Positions 1 through 10,054 are shown, numbered from the stretch's first letter. The stretch: DNA of 64,000 bases from Pseudoxanthomonas sacheonensis (GCF_010093305.1 NZ_PDWS01000024.1:1-64000), one strand, 5' to 3'. Notes: generated from the sequence alone by a model not told the origin. Numbers and translations: made by a program.

Positions 1-320
1 CCGACTCGATGGGCATGCTGGCGCTGGTGGCGGCCAACGTCTACGTGGTGTTCTTCAACATGTCCTGGGGTCCGGTGATGTGGGTGATGCTGGGCGAGAT
101 GTTCCCCAACCAGATCCGCGGTTCCGGACTGGCGGTGGCGGGGGCGGCGCAGTGGACGTCGAACTTCCTCATCACCGTCACTTTCCCGATCCTGCTGACC
201 GGCATCGGTCTGGCCGGGGCGTACGGTATCTACACGGTGGCCGCGGTGATCTCGGTATTCTTCGTGATCAAGTACGTGTACGAAACCAAGGGCAGGGAGC
301 TGGAACAGATGGAAGGCTGA
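1..320 (+). CDS. sugar porter (MFS), C-terminal end only
   Basis: The window opens inside this gene; the reading frame is open from base 3 to the stop at 318-320. The visible 105 residues carry the end of a Major Facilitator Superfamily sugar porter: a WGPVMWVMLGEMFPNQIRGS segment, which matches the conserved loop around helix 10 of sugar porters, two or three hydrophobic helices, and a terminal YETKGRELEQME, the family's PETKGR signature that closes the last helix. It would bring a sugar across the inner membrane by proton symport. The glucosidase and sodium symporter that follow on the same strand fit a glucoside-use locus. The N-terminal part is outside the window, so the substrate cannot be judged. 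Confidence 0.9.
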   Translation, partial: DSMGMLALVAANVYVVFFNMSWGPVMWVMLGEMFPNQIRGSGLAVAGAAQWTSNFLITVTFPILLTGIGLAGAYGIYTVAAVISVFFVIKYVYETKGRELEQMEG

Positions 321-432
321 CAGGGCTGGTGCGGGGGAACGGATCGCGCAACGGCTTGCGCGCATTATTTTTCCCTGGTTTGGAAGCGGGGCAGGGCTCG
401 CCGATACGGCGGGCCTGCATTTGATCTTATCT

Positions 433-3036
433 ATGCATGACGGAGTCACGACATTGAACACATTCGCTGAGCCTTCCCGTTTCCGTCCCCTGTTGCGGAC
501 GGGTTTGCTGTTGGCCGTTCCAGTGGCATTGGCGCTGTCGGTCGTGGCTTGTCGCGACGAAAAAGCGCCCGCGGCCGCCGCCACGGCAGAATCCGCTTCG
601 CCATGGCCCGCGGTCGCCTGGCCGCTGCCCGAAGACCCCGCCATCGAGAAGCGCATCGATGAGCTGATGGCGAAGATGACGGTGGAGGAGAAAGTCGGCC
701 AGATCGTGCAGGGCGATATCGCCAGCCTGACGCCGGACGACGTGCGCAAGTATCGATTGGGTTCGGTACTGGCCGGCGGCAATTCCGATCCGGGCGGCAA
801 GTACAACGCCACGCCCGCGCAATGGCTGGCGCTGGCCGATGCGTTCTATGAAGCGTCTATGGACACATCGCACGGCGGCAAGGCCATCCCGATCCTGTTC
901 GGCATCGATGCGGTGCATGGCCAGAGCAACATCGTCGGCGCGACCTTGTTCCCGCACAACATCGGCCTGGGCGCGACCCGCAATCCGGATCTGATGGAGC
1001 GGATCGGCAAGGTCACCGCGGTGGAAACGCGCACTACCGGCATGGAATGGGCGTTCGCGCCGACCGTGGCCGTGCCGCAGGACGATCGCTGGGGACGCAG
1101 CTACGAAGGCTATTCGGAATCGCCCGACGTCGTCGCCAGCTTCGCCGGCAGGATGGTCGAAGGGCTACAGGGCAAGGCCGGTGCGCCCGACTTCCTGGAC
1201 GGCTCGCATGTGATGGTGTCGGTGAAGCATTTCCTGGGCGACGGCGGCACTACCGGCGGCAAGGACCAGGGCGATACCAGGATCGACGAAGCCGAATTGG
1301 CACGTATCCATGGCGCCGGTTATCCGCCGGCCATCGCGGCCGGCGCGCAGACCGTCATGGCCTCGTTCAACAGCGTCAACGGCGAGAAGATGCACGGCAA
1401 CCGGCATCTGCTGACCGAAGTGTTGAAAGGGCGGATGAATTTCGGCGGCTTCGTGGTGGGCGACTGGAACGGCCACGGTCAGGTCAAAGGCTGCACCAAC
1501 GACAACTGTCCGGCCACGATTGTCGCCGGCCTGGACATGGCGATGGCGCCGGACAGCTGGAAGGGCTTCTACGAAACCGCGGTGGCCGCGGTGAAAGCCG
1601 GCACGCTGCCGATGGAACGGCTGGACGACGCGGTGCGGCGCATCCTGCGGGTGAAGTTCCGCCTTGGCCTGTTCGAGGCCGGCAAGCCTTCGCAACGGCC
1701 GCTTGGCGGCAAGTTCGAATTGCTGGGTGCGCCCGAGCACCGTGCGGTAGCGCGCCAGGCCGTGCGCGAATCGCTGGTGTTGCTGAAGAACCAGGGCGGC
1801 GTGCTGCCGCTGGATCCGCACAAGACGCTGCTGGTGGCCGGCGATGGCGCCAACGATGTCGGCAAGCAATCCGGCGGCTGGACGTTGAACTGGCAGGGCA
1901 CGGGCACCACGCGTGCGGACTATCCCAATGCCGATTCCATCTGGGAAGGCCTGCAGGCGCAGGTGAAGGCCGCGGGCGGCAACGCCGAACTGGCGGTGGA
2001 TGGGAAATACAAGAAGAAACCCGATGCCGCCATCGTGGTCTTCGGCGAAAATCCCTATGCCGAATTCCAGGGCGACATTCCCGATCTGTCCTACAAGTCC
2101 GGCGACGACAGCGACCTGCAGCTGATCAAGCGGCTGAAGGCCGAAGGCATTCCGGTGGTCGCGGTGTTCCTGAGCGGCCGGCCCTTGTGGGTGAACCGCG
2201 AGATCAACGCCGCCGATGCGTTCGTGGCGGCCTGGCTGCCCGGATCGGAAGGCGCGGGCGTCGCCGATGTGCTGTTGCGCGATGCGCAGGGCAAAACGGC
2301 GCACGACTTCAAGGGCAAGCTGGGCTTCTCCTGGCCGCGCACCGCCACGCAGTTCGCCAACAACGTCGGGCAGAAGGATTACTCGCCGCAGTTCGCTTTC
2401 GGCTACGGCCTGACCTATAGCGATAAAGGCGATCTCGCGCCGTTGCCGGAAGTGTCGGGGCTGTCGGGCGAACAGAAAGTCGCCGGCGTCTACTTCGCCC
2501 GCGGATGCGCTGCGCCGGGAACGGGCCTGCGTCTGGAAAGCGCGCAGAACCATGCGACCAAGGTCACCACATTGCCCGCCGCGCTGCACGACGACAGCCT
2601 CCGTGTCGCCGCGGTGGACCACAAGGCGCAGGAAGACGCCATGCGTTTCTCCTGGGCCGGTACCGGCAAGGCCAGTGCGTTCCTGCTGGCCGATGCTCCC
2701 TTCGATGTGCTGCGCGAATCCAACGGCGACGTGATGCTGGTGTTGACCCTGCGCCCGGAGACGGTGCCGCAAGCGGAGGTGAATCTGGGCGTGGCCTGCG
2801 GCGAAGGTTGCGCTGCGACCTTGCCTCTGCGCGATGCGTTGGCGGCGTTGCCGAAAGAGCAATGGACCACGCTGGGAGTGCCGTTGAAGTGCTTCGGCGC
2901 GGCGGGCGCCGATCTTACGAAGTTGACCCAGCCGATGCGGCTGGAGACAGCCGGCGCTTTGCAGCTCTCGCTGTCGCGTGTGGCGCTGGGCGCGATCAAC
3001 GAGGCCGACCACGTGTTCAAGTGTCCCAAGCCCTGA
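433..3036 (+). CDS. GH3 beta-glucosidase, ExoP-type, probable lipoprotein
   Basis: This is a glycoside hydrolase family 3 enzyme of 867 residues that would release glucose from beta-glucosides or short beta-glucans outside the inner membrane. The N-terminus has a hydrophobic stretch ending SVVAC, a passable lipobox, so it is probably a lipoprotein. The two GH3 domains follow, with KHFLGDGGTTGGKDQG in the first and the nucleophile Asp in GFVVGDWNGHG (Asp codon at 1462). The last 190 residues resemble the extra C-terminal domain of ExoP-type exo-1,3/1,4-beta-glucanases. I chose ATG 433; TTG at 421 or 454 are alternatives. It lies between a sugar porter and a symporter on the same strand, fitting one uptake-and-hydrolysis unit. 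Confidence 0.93.
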   Translation: MHDGVTTLNTFAEPSRFRPLLRTGLLLAVPVALALSVVACRDEKAPAAAATAESASPWPAVAWPLPEDPAIEKRIDELMAKMTVEEKVGQIVQGDIASLTPDDVRKYRLGSVLAGGNSDPGGKYNATPAQWLALADAFYEASMDTSHGGKAIPILFGIDAVHGQSNIVGATLFPHNIGLGATRNPDLMERIGKVTAVETRTTGMEWAFAPTVAVPQDDRWGRSYEGYSESPDVVASFAGRMVEGLQGKAGAPDFLDGSHVMVSVKHFLGDGGTTGGKDQGDTRIDEAELARIHGAGYPPAIAAGAQTVMASFNSVNGEKMHGNRHLLTEVLKGRMNFGGFVVGDWNGHGQVKGCTNDNCPATIVAGLDMAMAPDSWKGFYETAVAAVKAGTLPMERLDDAVRRILRVKFRLGLFEAGKPSQRPLGGKFELLGAPEHRAVARQAVRESLVLLKNQGGVLPLDPHKTLLVAGDGANDVGKQSGGWTLNWQGTGTTRADYPNADSIWEGLQAQVKAAGGNAELAVDGKYKKKPDAAIVVFGENPYAEFQGDIPDLSYKSGDDSDLQLIKRLKAEGIPVVAVFLSGRPLWVNREINAADAFVAAWLPGSEGAGVADVLLRDAQGKTAHDFKGKLGFSWPRTATQFANNVGQKDYSPQFAFGYGLTYSDKGDLAPLPEVSGLSGEQKVAGVYFARGCAAPGTGLRLESAQNHATKVTTLPAALHDDSLRVAAVDHKAQEDAMRFSWAGTGKASAFLLADAPFDVLRESNGDVMLVLTLRPETVPQAEVNLGVACGEGCAATLPLRDALAALPKEQWTTLGVPLKCFGAAGADLTKLTQPMRLETAGALQLSLSRVALGAINEADHVFKCPKP

Positions 3037-3108
3037 CGATTCGCCACACGTTTCCTTCTCCGGCGTCGCTGCCGGTCCGTGCCAACCAGGTTTGCAGTCG
3101 AGGCTGAA

Positions 3109-4671
3109 ATGACACTATCCCCGATCGATATCGGCATCGTCCTGGCCTACCTGGTCGGCATTTTCGTGCTGGCGCAGTTGGTGTCGCGCGAGAAGGGCGG
3201 GCACCGGAAGTCGGCGAAGGATTATTTCCTCGCCAGCAAATCGCTGCCATGGTGGGCGATCGGCGCTTCGCTGATCGCGGCCAACATCTCGGCCGAGCAG
3301 ATCATCGGCATGTCCGGTTCCGGCTATGCCATCGGTTTGGCGATCGCCTCCTACGAATGGATGGCGGCGCTCACCCTGCTCATCGTGGGCAAGTTCTTCC
3401 TGCCCATCTTCCTGCGCAACGGCATCTACACCATGCCGCAGTTCCTGGAAGAGCGTTACGGCACCAGGATCCGCACGCTGATGGCGGTGTTCTGGCTGGG
3501 GCTGTACGTCTTCGTCAATCTCACCTCGATCCTGTGGCTGGGTTCGCTGGCCGTCGCGCAGGTCACCGGCATGAACCAGATGCTGGCGTTGGCGTTGCTG
3601 GGGATTTTCGCGCTGGCCTACCAGCTGTACGGCGGACTGAAAGCGGTGGCGCTGACCGATATCGTGCAAGTGTCGCTATTGGTGCTGGGCGGCTTGCTGG
3701 TGTCGGCGCTGACGCTCAGCAAGATCGGGGACGGCGCCGGCATCGTGGCCGGCTTCAGCAAGCTGTGGCAGGCGCACCCCGAGCATTTCCACATGATCCT
3801 GTCCAAGGACAGTCCCTTCTACAAGGACCTGCCGGGACTGAGCGTGCTGATCGGCGGCATGTGGATCATGAATGTCAGCTACTGGGGCTTCAACCAGTAC
3901 ATCATCCAGCGCGCACTGGCGGCCAAGGACATCAGGGAAGCGCAGAAAGGCGTGGTTTTCGCCGCCTTCCTCAAGCTGCTGATGCCGGTGATCGTGGTGC
4001 TGCCGGGCATCGCCGCGGTGGTGCTGGCCAAAGATCTTGCGCGTCCCGATCAGGCTTATCCGACCATGATGGCGATTCTGCCCAGCGGCATCCTGGGCCT
4101 GGTGTTCGCGGCGCTGGTGGCGGCCATCGTGGCGTCGCTGGCGTCCAAGATCAATTCGGTCGCCACCATCTTCACCCTGGATTTCTACGCCAAGCAGCGC
4201 AAGAACCACGACGAGACCAAACTGGTGCGCGTCGGCCGCATCGCGGCCACCGTATCCCTGCTGCTGGCCATCCTGACCGCGCGTCCGTTGCTGGGCAGCT
4301 TCGATCAGGGCTTCCAGTACATCCAGGAATACACCGGCTTCTTCACTCCGGGCATCGTGGTGATTTTCGTGCTGGGCCTGTTCTGGAAGCGCGCCAACGA
4401 AGCCGGCGCGCTGGCTGCGGCGATCGGCTCGTTCGCGCTATCGGTGGTGTTGAAGCTGGCATGGCCGTCGCTGCCGTTCATGGATCGCGTCGGCCTGGTG
4501 TTCCTGCTGGCCCTGGCGCTGGCCATCGTGGTGTCGCTGGCGAGCAAAGCATCCGGCGTCAACGACCGGATCAAGACCGGCGACGTCAGCTACGCGACCA
4601 GCGCATCGTTCAACATCGCCAGCGTGGCAGTGGTCGCGATCCTGTGCGCGTTGTACGCCAGTTTCTGGTGA
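3109..4671 (+). CDS. sodium/solute symporter (SSS family), sugar type
   Basis: The 520-residue product is almost entirely membrane helices, about 14 by eye, as in sodium:solute symporters of the SGLT branch. Typical segments are the N-terminal DYFLASKSLPWWAIGASLIA, ISAEQIIGMSGSGYAIGLA in helix 2, and YWGFNQYIIQRALAAKD in the middle, which in SGLT-like proteins lines the sugar and sodium sites. It would couple sodium entry to uptake of a sugar, plausibly the product of the glucosidase 72 bases upstream. I chose ATG 3109, preceded by an AGG-containing purine run; a GTG at 3079 is in frame but leaves no good ribosome site. Confidence 0.9.
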   Translation: MTLSPIDIGIVLAYLVGIFVLAQLVSREKGGHRKSAKDYFLASKSLPWWAIGASLIAANISAEQIIGMSGSGYAIGLAIASYEWMAALTLLIVGKFFLPIFLRNGIYTMPQFLEERYGTRIRTLMAVFWLGLYVFVNLTSILWLGSLAVAQVTGMNQMLALALLGIFALAYQLYGGLKAVALTDIVQVSLLVLGGLLVSALTLSKIGDGAGIVAGFSKLWQAHPEHFHMILSKDSPFYKDLPGLSVLIGGMWIMNVSYWGFNQYIIQRALAAKDIREAQKGVVFAAFLKLLMPVIVVLPGIAAVVLAKDLARPDQAYPTMMAILPSGILGLVFAALVAAIVASLASKINSVATIFTLDFYAKQRKNHDETKLVRVGRIAATVSLLLAILTARPLLGSFDQGFQYIQEYTGFFTPGIVVIFVLGLFWKRANEAGALAAAIGSFALSVVLKLAWPSLPFMDRVGLVFLLALALAIVVSLASKASGVNDRIKTGDVSYATSASFNIASVAVVAILCALYASFW

Positions 4672-4954
4672 GGGAACGGCTGCCGTTCAATGCGCGCTCG
4701 TTTCGGAAAACAGGTTCAGGACCACAACGCCGCCGACGCCAAGGCGTTCGTTGCGACGGCCAAGACCCGCCAGTGGGATCGCGAGGCGAAGGTACGCCTG
4801 CTAGCTTAGGCCGGCAGGCAGGAAAACAATTTCATCGATGCCGCAGTCGGTCGGCGATGCGGACTGGATATATAACGCCCGCCTCTGGTCGAAGGCGGCC
4901 AGACTCGAACGGGGTGCTTCCAATCAGGCGGCTGGGATGACATGAAGGATCGGG
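4672..4954. other. intergenic, convergent gene ends
   Basis: This 283-base gap separates the symporter (plus strand) from the serine hydrolase (minus strand), so both genes end into it. The only readable frame is a 39-codon plus-strand ORF at 4690-4809 with no good ribosome site; I do not call it a gene. I see no clear terminator hairpin. Confidence 0.4.
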
Positions 4955-6490
4955 TCAATCCGATTCTTGGCCCTCTACGGGCTGCTTGTCGAACACAAGA
5001 ACGCCGCCGCCCGCGACAATCGTCAGGCTCTTTACGCCGCGCACCGCCCCTCGATTGAATGCGATCTGCAATGTTCCGGCCGGAATATAGGAATCGGGCG
5101 CCACGAATCGGTTGCTGCTCACTGGTTTGAGCGGTCTGCGCTTGCCCTTCGCCTGCAACTCCAGCCCATCGGGAGTATGGAGCACGGTGAGATCCTGGAT
5201 ATCGAAACTGGTGTCCAGAATCCCCATCAACTCAGGACTCTGATCCGCTCGCCGCTTGTATGCGCCGACGAATTCGTCGAGCAAATCCGCGGCGGCCACC
5301 GGACTGATTTTCACCGACCAGTCGCCAGGCCACTCCAGCGAGTCGGACACAGCGTTGCGTATCTCATCGCCCAGGACGTCGCCATTGACGCCATTGGCGA
5401 CTATCACCAGACCATCGCCGCTATCGAGATTGCCCTCGATATAGGCTTTGTAACTGTCGTTCGCGCCGGCATGATGGAAGATGCGCGCGCTGCCTTCGCC
5501 GGCCAGGCGCGGTCCCAGGCCGAACGTGCCCGGAGAAACCGCGGTCATCATGTCTATCGCCAGCGCTTGCGGCAGAAAGCCGCCGGATTTGCGGTAGCTG
5601 GCGCAGAGCGCTTCGACCAGCCGGGCGAGATCGCGGGCTGAAGTCCAGAGCCCGGAGGGAGCGAGTTCGGGAAAGCTCTGCCATCCACGAGGAAGCGCCA
5701 CGGGCTTGCCGGAACCGTCGTGGGCGTGCGCGATATCGGCCGTAGCAGCCGAAGGGGCTGCATCGAACCGGCTGCGGCCCATGCCCAGCGGAGCGAACAG
5801 ATACCGACGCGCCAACGCGTCGAAGGCTTGCCCCATCGCATCTTCAATGACGGCCTGCGCCACCATGTAGCCACCACCCGAGTAACGGGACCGGCTTCCT
5901 GCCCGGTCGATCCGTTGCAACGGTTTGTTCAGTGCCGGCAGTACGCCGTTCAACGTTTGTACAAGTGACGGCAACGGTTCGGACGGTTCCACATCCTTGA
6001 ACCCATGGACATTGAAGCCGGCGGTGTGCGATAGCAACATCCGCAGACTGACGTCGCTGGTATCGCCTTCCAGTCCTTGCGGAAGACGCCAGCGGCGCAG
6101 CCAGTGATCGACGCCTTGATCGAGATCGAGCTTGCCCAGCGCGACGAGTTTCAGGCAAAGGGCCGCGGTCGCGACCTTGCTCACCGAGCCGACGGAAAAC
6201 AGGGTGTCTGGCCCGATGGGAAAATCATGTCCGGCCAGCCTTGAGCCGTAGCCCTTCAGGCTAACCGTCCGTCCATCGCGCAGGACCGCCACGGCCACGC
6301 CCGGTACGCCGTAGTGGGACATCCGCCGGGTGAGTTCCCAGCGTTCGTTCCCCGAGTGGACCGTGGGCCGCAGAAGCGACTCGAAGGAAACGCGCGGGGT
6401 CTGGACTTGCGCCCATCCGGCGGACGGCAAGGCAAGCAAGGGAAGCGAAAGGCTGCCAAGCAGCAGTTGGCGGCGATTGATTGCAGGCAC
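4955..6490 (-). CDS. secreted serine hydrolase, beta-lactamase/DD-peptidase fold
   Basis: The product (511 residues) belongs to the broad beta-lactamase-related serine hydrolase family (PF00144), which includes DD-peptidases, class C-like lactamases and esterases. The catalytic SxxK is visible as SVSK within FSVGSVSKVATAALCLK, and RYSGGGYMVA supplies the YxG/YxN tyrosine. An NRRQLLLGSLSLPLLALPSA leader at the N-terminus has twin arginines and a hydrophobic run, suggesting Tat or Sec export. GTG 6490 is the chosen start because GGAGGG stands six bases ahead of it; an upstream in-frame ATG would give an unlikely long basic extension. The last 150 residues look like the beta-rich C-terminal region seen in several family members. 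Substrate unknown. Confidence 0.88.
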   Translation of the reverse strand: MPAINRRQLLLGSLSLPLLALPSAGWAQVQTPRVSFESLLRPTVHSGNERWELTRRMSHYGVPGVAVAVLRDGRTVSLKGYGSRLAGHDFPIGPDTLFSVGSVSKVATAALCLKLVALGKLDLDQGVDHWLRRWRLPQGLEGDTSDVSLRMLLSHTAGFNVHGFKDVEPSEPLPSLVQTLNGVLPALNKPLQRIDRAGSRSRYSGGGYMVAQAVIEDAMGQAFDALARRYLFAPLGMGRSRFDAAPSAATADIAHAHDGSGKPVALPRGWQSFPELAPSGLWTSARDLARLVEALCASYRKSGGFLPQALAIDMMTAVSPGTFGLGPRLAGEGSARIFHHAGANDSYKAYIEGNLDSGDGLVIVANGVNGDVLGDEIRNAVSDSLEWPGDWSVKISPVAAADLLDEFVGAYKRRADQSPELMGILDTSFDIQDLTVLHTPDGLELQAKGKRRPLKPVSSNRFVAPDSYIPAGTLQIAFNRGAVRGVKSLTIVAGGGVLVFDKQPVEGQESD

Positions 6491-6676
6491 GAGTTGCCCT
6501 CCATTGACTGGTTGGCAGCGCCCGCCGGAGGGATGTCGCAGAACGTTGGCCCGGTGCCCTAGCCAGCGTTGAAGCAAAAATCGTCGGACGAATCCTACAG
6601 GAACGCGATCCTCTTCATCAAACCTGCTTGAGCGCCGGCGATGAAAGTCGTAAACCAAGTGCTGAAATGTCCGCGG

Positions 6677-8737
6677 CTATTGCGCCGCATGGAAATGGCG
6701 CTTGAACGCCACATCACCGGTGGGGTCGGCATCGAGTTCGCGCGCATAGCGATGGCCTTCGTAGACCGCGTGGGCAATGAGCCCGGGCGCATGCGCATCG
6801 CCGATGCAGCGCACCGAGCGGATGCCGGCGTCGGCCCATTCGGCCTGGCGCGACAGCAGCGCCTGGTAGAGCGCATCGTCGGGCAGCCTGGCGGTGATGG
6901 CCACGACCGCGTCGCATTCCAGCGTGCGCGTCTTTCCGCTCCAGACCTGCTCGAGCGACAGCGTCGTACCCTCGAAGCCGGTGATGTTGTGCGACACCAC
7001 CTGTTCGACCTCCAGCTCGGCCATGCGGACCTGGATGTGCCTGTAGTCCAGCGTGTGCACGCTCCATGAGGCGATGGTGTCGTCGGCGGTCAGATAGGCG
7101 ACTTCGCAACCCTGCTTGCGCAGCGCTTCGGCCAGCACGCTGGCCAGGTAGAAATAGTCGTCGTCGAAGATGGCGACGCGGCCCTGCGGCATGCGTCCGT
7201 CCATCAGGTCGTCGGGAGTGAAGATGCGTTCGTTGCCTTCGAAGCCGGCGATGCCCAGTCCGTTGCTGCGCCCGTAGCCGTCGCGGCGCCAATGGCAGCC
7301 GGTGGCCAGCACCACGTGCTCGGCGCCGAAGTCGAGCACGTCCTGCGCGGTCAGCTGCGAATCCTGGTAGATGCTCACGTTCTCCATCTTGCCTATCTGG
7401 CCCACGCGCCAGTCGCGTACGCGCGCCCATTCCGACAACCCGGGCAGGCGCGCCTCGCGGCTCACGCGGCCGCCCAATTCCTTGCGGCCTTCGGCCACGC
7501 TCACTTCATAGCCGCGCTGGCCCAATGCACGTGCGGCTTCAAGACCTGCCGGGCCGGCGCCCACCACCAGCACGCGCGATTCGGATCGCCGCTTGGCGAT
7601 GTTTTCCGGATGCCAGTCCTTGCGCCACTCTTCGCCCATGGTCGGGTTCTGCGTGCAGCGGATCGGCGAAATGGTCATGTCGCCGGACACGCAGATATTG
7701 CAGCCGATGCATTCGCGGATGTCGTCGATGCGTCCTTCCTCGATCTTCTTAGGCAGGAAGGGATCGGCGATGGACGGGCGCGCGGCGCCGATCATGTCCA
7801 GCACGCCGCGCTTGATCTGCGACACCATGGTGTCGGGCGAGGTGAAACGGCCCACGCCGACCACCGGTCTGGTGGTGGTCTTCTTGACGAAATCGATGAA
7901 GGGTTCCTGCGCGCCCTCGGCGGCGAAACGCGAGGGCAGGGAATCGTTGTACCAGGCGGCCACGTTGACGTCCCACAAATCGGGAATTTCGGCCAGCATG
8001 CCGACGATATCGCGCGCTTCGTTCAACTCCACGCCGCCCGGCCCAAGCAGTTCCTCGGTGGCGAAGCGGATGGCGACGGCGCAGGTGTCGCCCACCGCGT
8101 CCTTGGTGTCCTGCAGCACTTCGCGCAGCAGGCGCACGCGGTTCTCCAGCGATCCGCCGTACTCGTCGGTGCGCTGGTTGCGGCGGCGCTGCAGGAAATG
8201 CATGGCCAGCGACAGATCGTGTCCGGCGTAGACGTAGATGATGTCCATGCCCGCGCGCTTGCCGCGGATCGCGGCCTCGCGATGCCAGCGCCTGTATTCG
8301 CGTATGTCGTGCAAGTCCATGGCGCGGGCCTGCGCCGGGTAGCCGTACTTGGACGGCTGGTGCGAAGGCGCGATCAGCACTTCGCGCGAAAAAAGGTTGG
8401 AAGCGGTCGGCCCGTTGTGCGAAAGCTCCAGCGCCGCCAGCGCGCCATGCGCATGCACCTTGTCGCTCATCAGCGCCAGCGCGGGGATATCGCGGTCGTC
8501 CCACAGGCGCGCTTCGACGTACGGCGTCAAGTCGCTGCTGGGGTGGATCTCGCATTCCTCGGTCGAAATCACCGCCCAGCCGCCTTCGGCTTTCACTTCG
8601 CGCATCGCCGCATGCGCCAACGGCATGGCGTGGCCCATGCCGTTGCAATGCGGCACTTGGAAGAAACGGTTCTTGGCGGTCACCGGACCGATCTTTATCG
8701 GCGTGAACAACAGGTCGTAACGGGGATCGCGAGCCAT
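6677..8737 (-). CDS. FMN/4Fe-4S/FAD oxidoreductase, N-methyl amino acid demethylase type
   Basis: At 686 residues this matches the three-domain architecture of 2,4-dienoyl-CoA reductase and trimethylamine dehydrogenase, and especially the bacterial dimethylglycine or N-methylproline demethylases (DgcA, StcD). Residues 1-340 are the Old-Yellow-like FMN barrel; then CIGCNICVSGDMTISPIRC gives the cysteine cluster for the 4Fe-4S centre; then VLVVGAGPAGLEAARALGQR opens the FAD/NAD domain. Such enzymes oxidise a secondary or tertiary methylamine and release formaldehyde. It starts only 3 bases after the amino-acid permease stop, so the two are co-transcribed, and a Rieske oxygenase lies further upstream on the same strand. 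The demethylase role is inferred from family and context; a dienoyl-CoA reductase is the alternative. Confidence 0.85.
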   Translation of the reverse strand: MARDPRYDLLFTPIKIGPVTAKNRFFQVPHCNGMGHAMPLAHAAMREVKAEGGWAVISTEECEIHPSSDLTPYVEARLWDDRDIPALALMSDKVHAHGALAALELSHNGPTASNLFSREVLIAPSHQPSKYGYPAQARAMDLHDIREYRRWHREAAIRGKRAGMDIIYVYAGHDLSLAMHFLQRRRNQRTDEYGGSLENRVRLLREVLQDTKDAVGDTCAVAIRFATEELLGPGGVELNEARDIVGMLAEIPDLWDVNVAAWYNDSLPSRFAAEGAQEPFIDFVKKTTTRPVVGVGRFTSPDTMVSQIKRGVLDMIGAARPSIADPFLPKKIEEGRIDDIRECIGCNICVSGDMTISPIRCTQNPTMGEEWRKDWHPENIAKRRSESRVLVVGAGPAGLEAARALGQRGYEVSVAEGRKELGGRVSREARLPGLSEWARVRDWRVGQIGKMENVSIYQDSQLTAQDVLDFGAEHVVLATGCHWRRDGYGRSNGLGIAGFEGNERIFTPDDLMDGRMPQGRVAIFDDDYFYLASVLAEALRKQGCEVAYLTADDTIASWSVHTLDYRHIQVRMAELEVEQVVSHNITGFEGTTLSLEQVWSGKTRTLECDAVVAITARLPDDALYQALLSRQAEWADAGIRSVRCIGDAHAPGLIAHAVYEGHRYARELDADPTGDVAFKRHFHAAQ

Positions 8738-8740
8738 GGA

Positions 8741-10054
8741 TCAGGACCGGTTGAGGCGGACACGCAGGATGCGCATGAACAGGTAAAGCGGCAAGCCCGC
8801 GGCGGCCAGCACCAGCGCCATCATGAAGGCTTCGTGGCCCATGCCGATGAAGGCGAAGATGGAATAAGCCGTTCCCAGCGCCGAGATCAGCGCCAATCCG
8901 CGTATGGCTTTGTCGTCCAGGCGTTTGCCGCGATACCACAACACCGCCAATGCCAGCGAGCAGCAGAGATACAGCGGCAGGTTGGCGGCCGTGACCACCT
9001 GGCTCAGGACGGTGAAGCCGTTGACCAGCGACTTGCTGTAGTTCATCAGGATCATCGCGCTCGCGAGCAGCGCAGTGACGATCAGCGCGAAGCCCGGAGC
9101 GCCGCGCCGGTTGTTGCGCGACAGGAAGGCGGGCAGCACGCCGTTGTCGGCCATGGTGCGGGTCAGTTCGCCGACCAGCAGCGTCCATCCGTTCAACGCC
9201 CCCAACCCGCTGACGACGACGAACAGGGCCAGCCAGCGGCCCACGCCCTCGCCCACGAAACGATCCATCAGCAGCGCGAACGGCGCCGGCGCATTGGCCA
9301 GTTCCTGTTCCGGCAGCAACAGCATCGGTACGGTAGACACGATCAGGTAGATCGCCGCGGTGAGCAGGGTGCCGACGATGGTGGCGAGCGGGATCGTGCG
9401 GCCCGGGTTCTCGACGCGGGATGCGGGAACGGTAGCCGACTCGATGCCCAGCATCGCGAACAGGGCGATGGTGGAAGCGGCCATCGCATCGCCCAGCGAA
9501 ATCGGTTTGCTCGGCGGATGCGCGACATAGGCCTGCGGCGCTTCCACCAGCATCCACACGGCCAGCACCGCGATGGCCAGCATGGGCAGCAGCTTCAGCG
9601 CCGTGGTCACGATCTGCACGCCGCCGCCGGTGCGTACGCCGCACAGGTTGATGACCACGAACGTCCACAACAGGCCAAGCGCGAACAGCGAGGGTTGCAG
9701 CTGGCCCAACTGGGGAAAGACCGCGGTGATGTAGGCGACCACGCCGGTCGCCAGCGCCGCATTGGTGATCCACAGGGAGACCCAATAGCACCACAGGGCG
9801 ATGTAGGCGGGCAACTCGCCCAGCGTGCTGCGCACGTAGCCGTAGGGGCCGTCCGCATTGGGAAGTTCGCGCGCCAGCCGCGCGAAGACCCGGGCCAGCG
9901 CGATGCAGCCGACTACGGTGATGCCCCAGCCGATGGTCGCGTTGAATCCGTACGGCGCCAGCGATGCGGGCAGCAGGAAGATGCCCATGCCGATGCAGTT
10001 GCCCACTACCAGGGCGGTGCAGGTCCAGAAGCCGATTTGCTTGGATTCGTTCAT
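8741..10054 (-). CDS. APC-family amino acid permease
   Basis: The 437-residue product has about 12 hydrophobic helices and the amino acid-polyamine-organocation signature near the N-terminus, VVGNCIGMGIFLLPASLAPY, a glycine-rich unwound helix 1 that binds the alpha-amino and carboxyl groups. Overall it is closest in feel to arginine/agmatine- and basic-amino-acid exchangers of the APC family. It would move an amino acid or a close derivative across the inner membrane. CCGGAG stands four bases ahead of ATG 10054. It is followed after 3 bases by the demethylase, so its cargo is probably the demethylase's substrate or a precursor. Confidence 0.9.
   Translation of the reverse strand: MNESKQIGFWTCTALVVGNCIGMGIFLLPASLAPYGFNATIGWGITVVGCIALARVFARLARELPNADGPYGYVRSTLGELPAYIALWCYWVSLWITNAALATGVVAYITAVFPQLGQLQPSLFALGLLWTFVVINLCGVRTGGGVQIVTTALKLLPMLAIAVLAVWMLVEAPQAYVAHPPSKPISLGDAMAASTIALFAMLGIESATVPASRVENPGRTIPLATIVGTLLTAAIYLIVSTVPMLLLPEQELANAPAPFALLMDRFVGEGVGRWLALFVVVSGLGALNGWTLLVGELTRTMADNGVLPAFLSRNNRRGAPGFALIVTALLASAMILMNYSKSLVNGFTVLSQVVTAANLPLYLCCSLALAVLWYRGKRLDDKAIRGLALISALGTAYSIFAFIGMGHEAFMMALVLAAAGLPLYLFMRILRVRLNRS

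Noticed and set aside
1047-3012. Long open frames on both strands over the GH3 gene
   Set aside because: Their products are rich in Arg, Gly and Ala without domains, as expected for shadows in high-GC DNA; the GH3 frame has all family motifs.
4690-4809. 39-codon ORF between the symporter and the serine hydrolase
   Set aside because: It has no good ribosome site, no recognisable family and lies between convergent genes.
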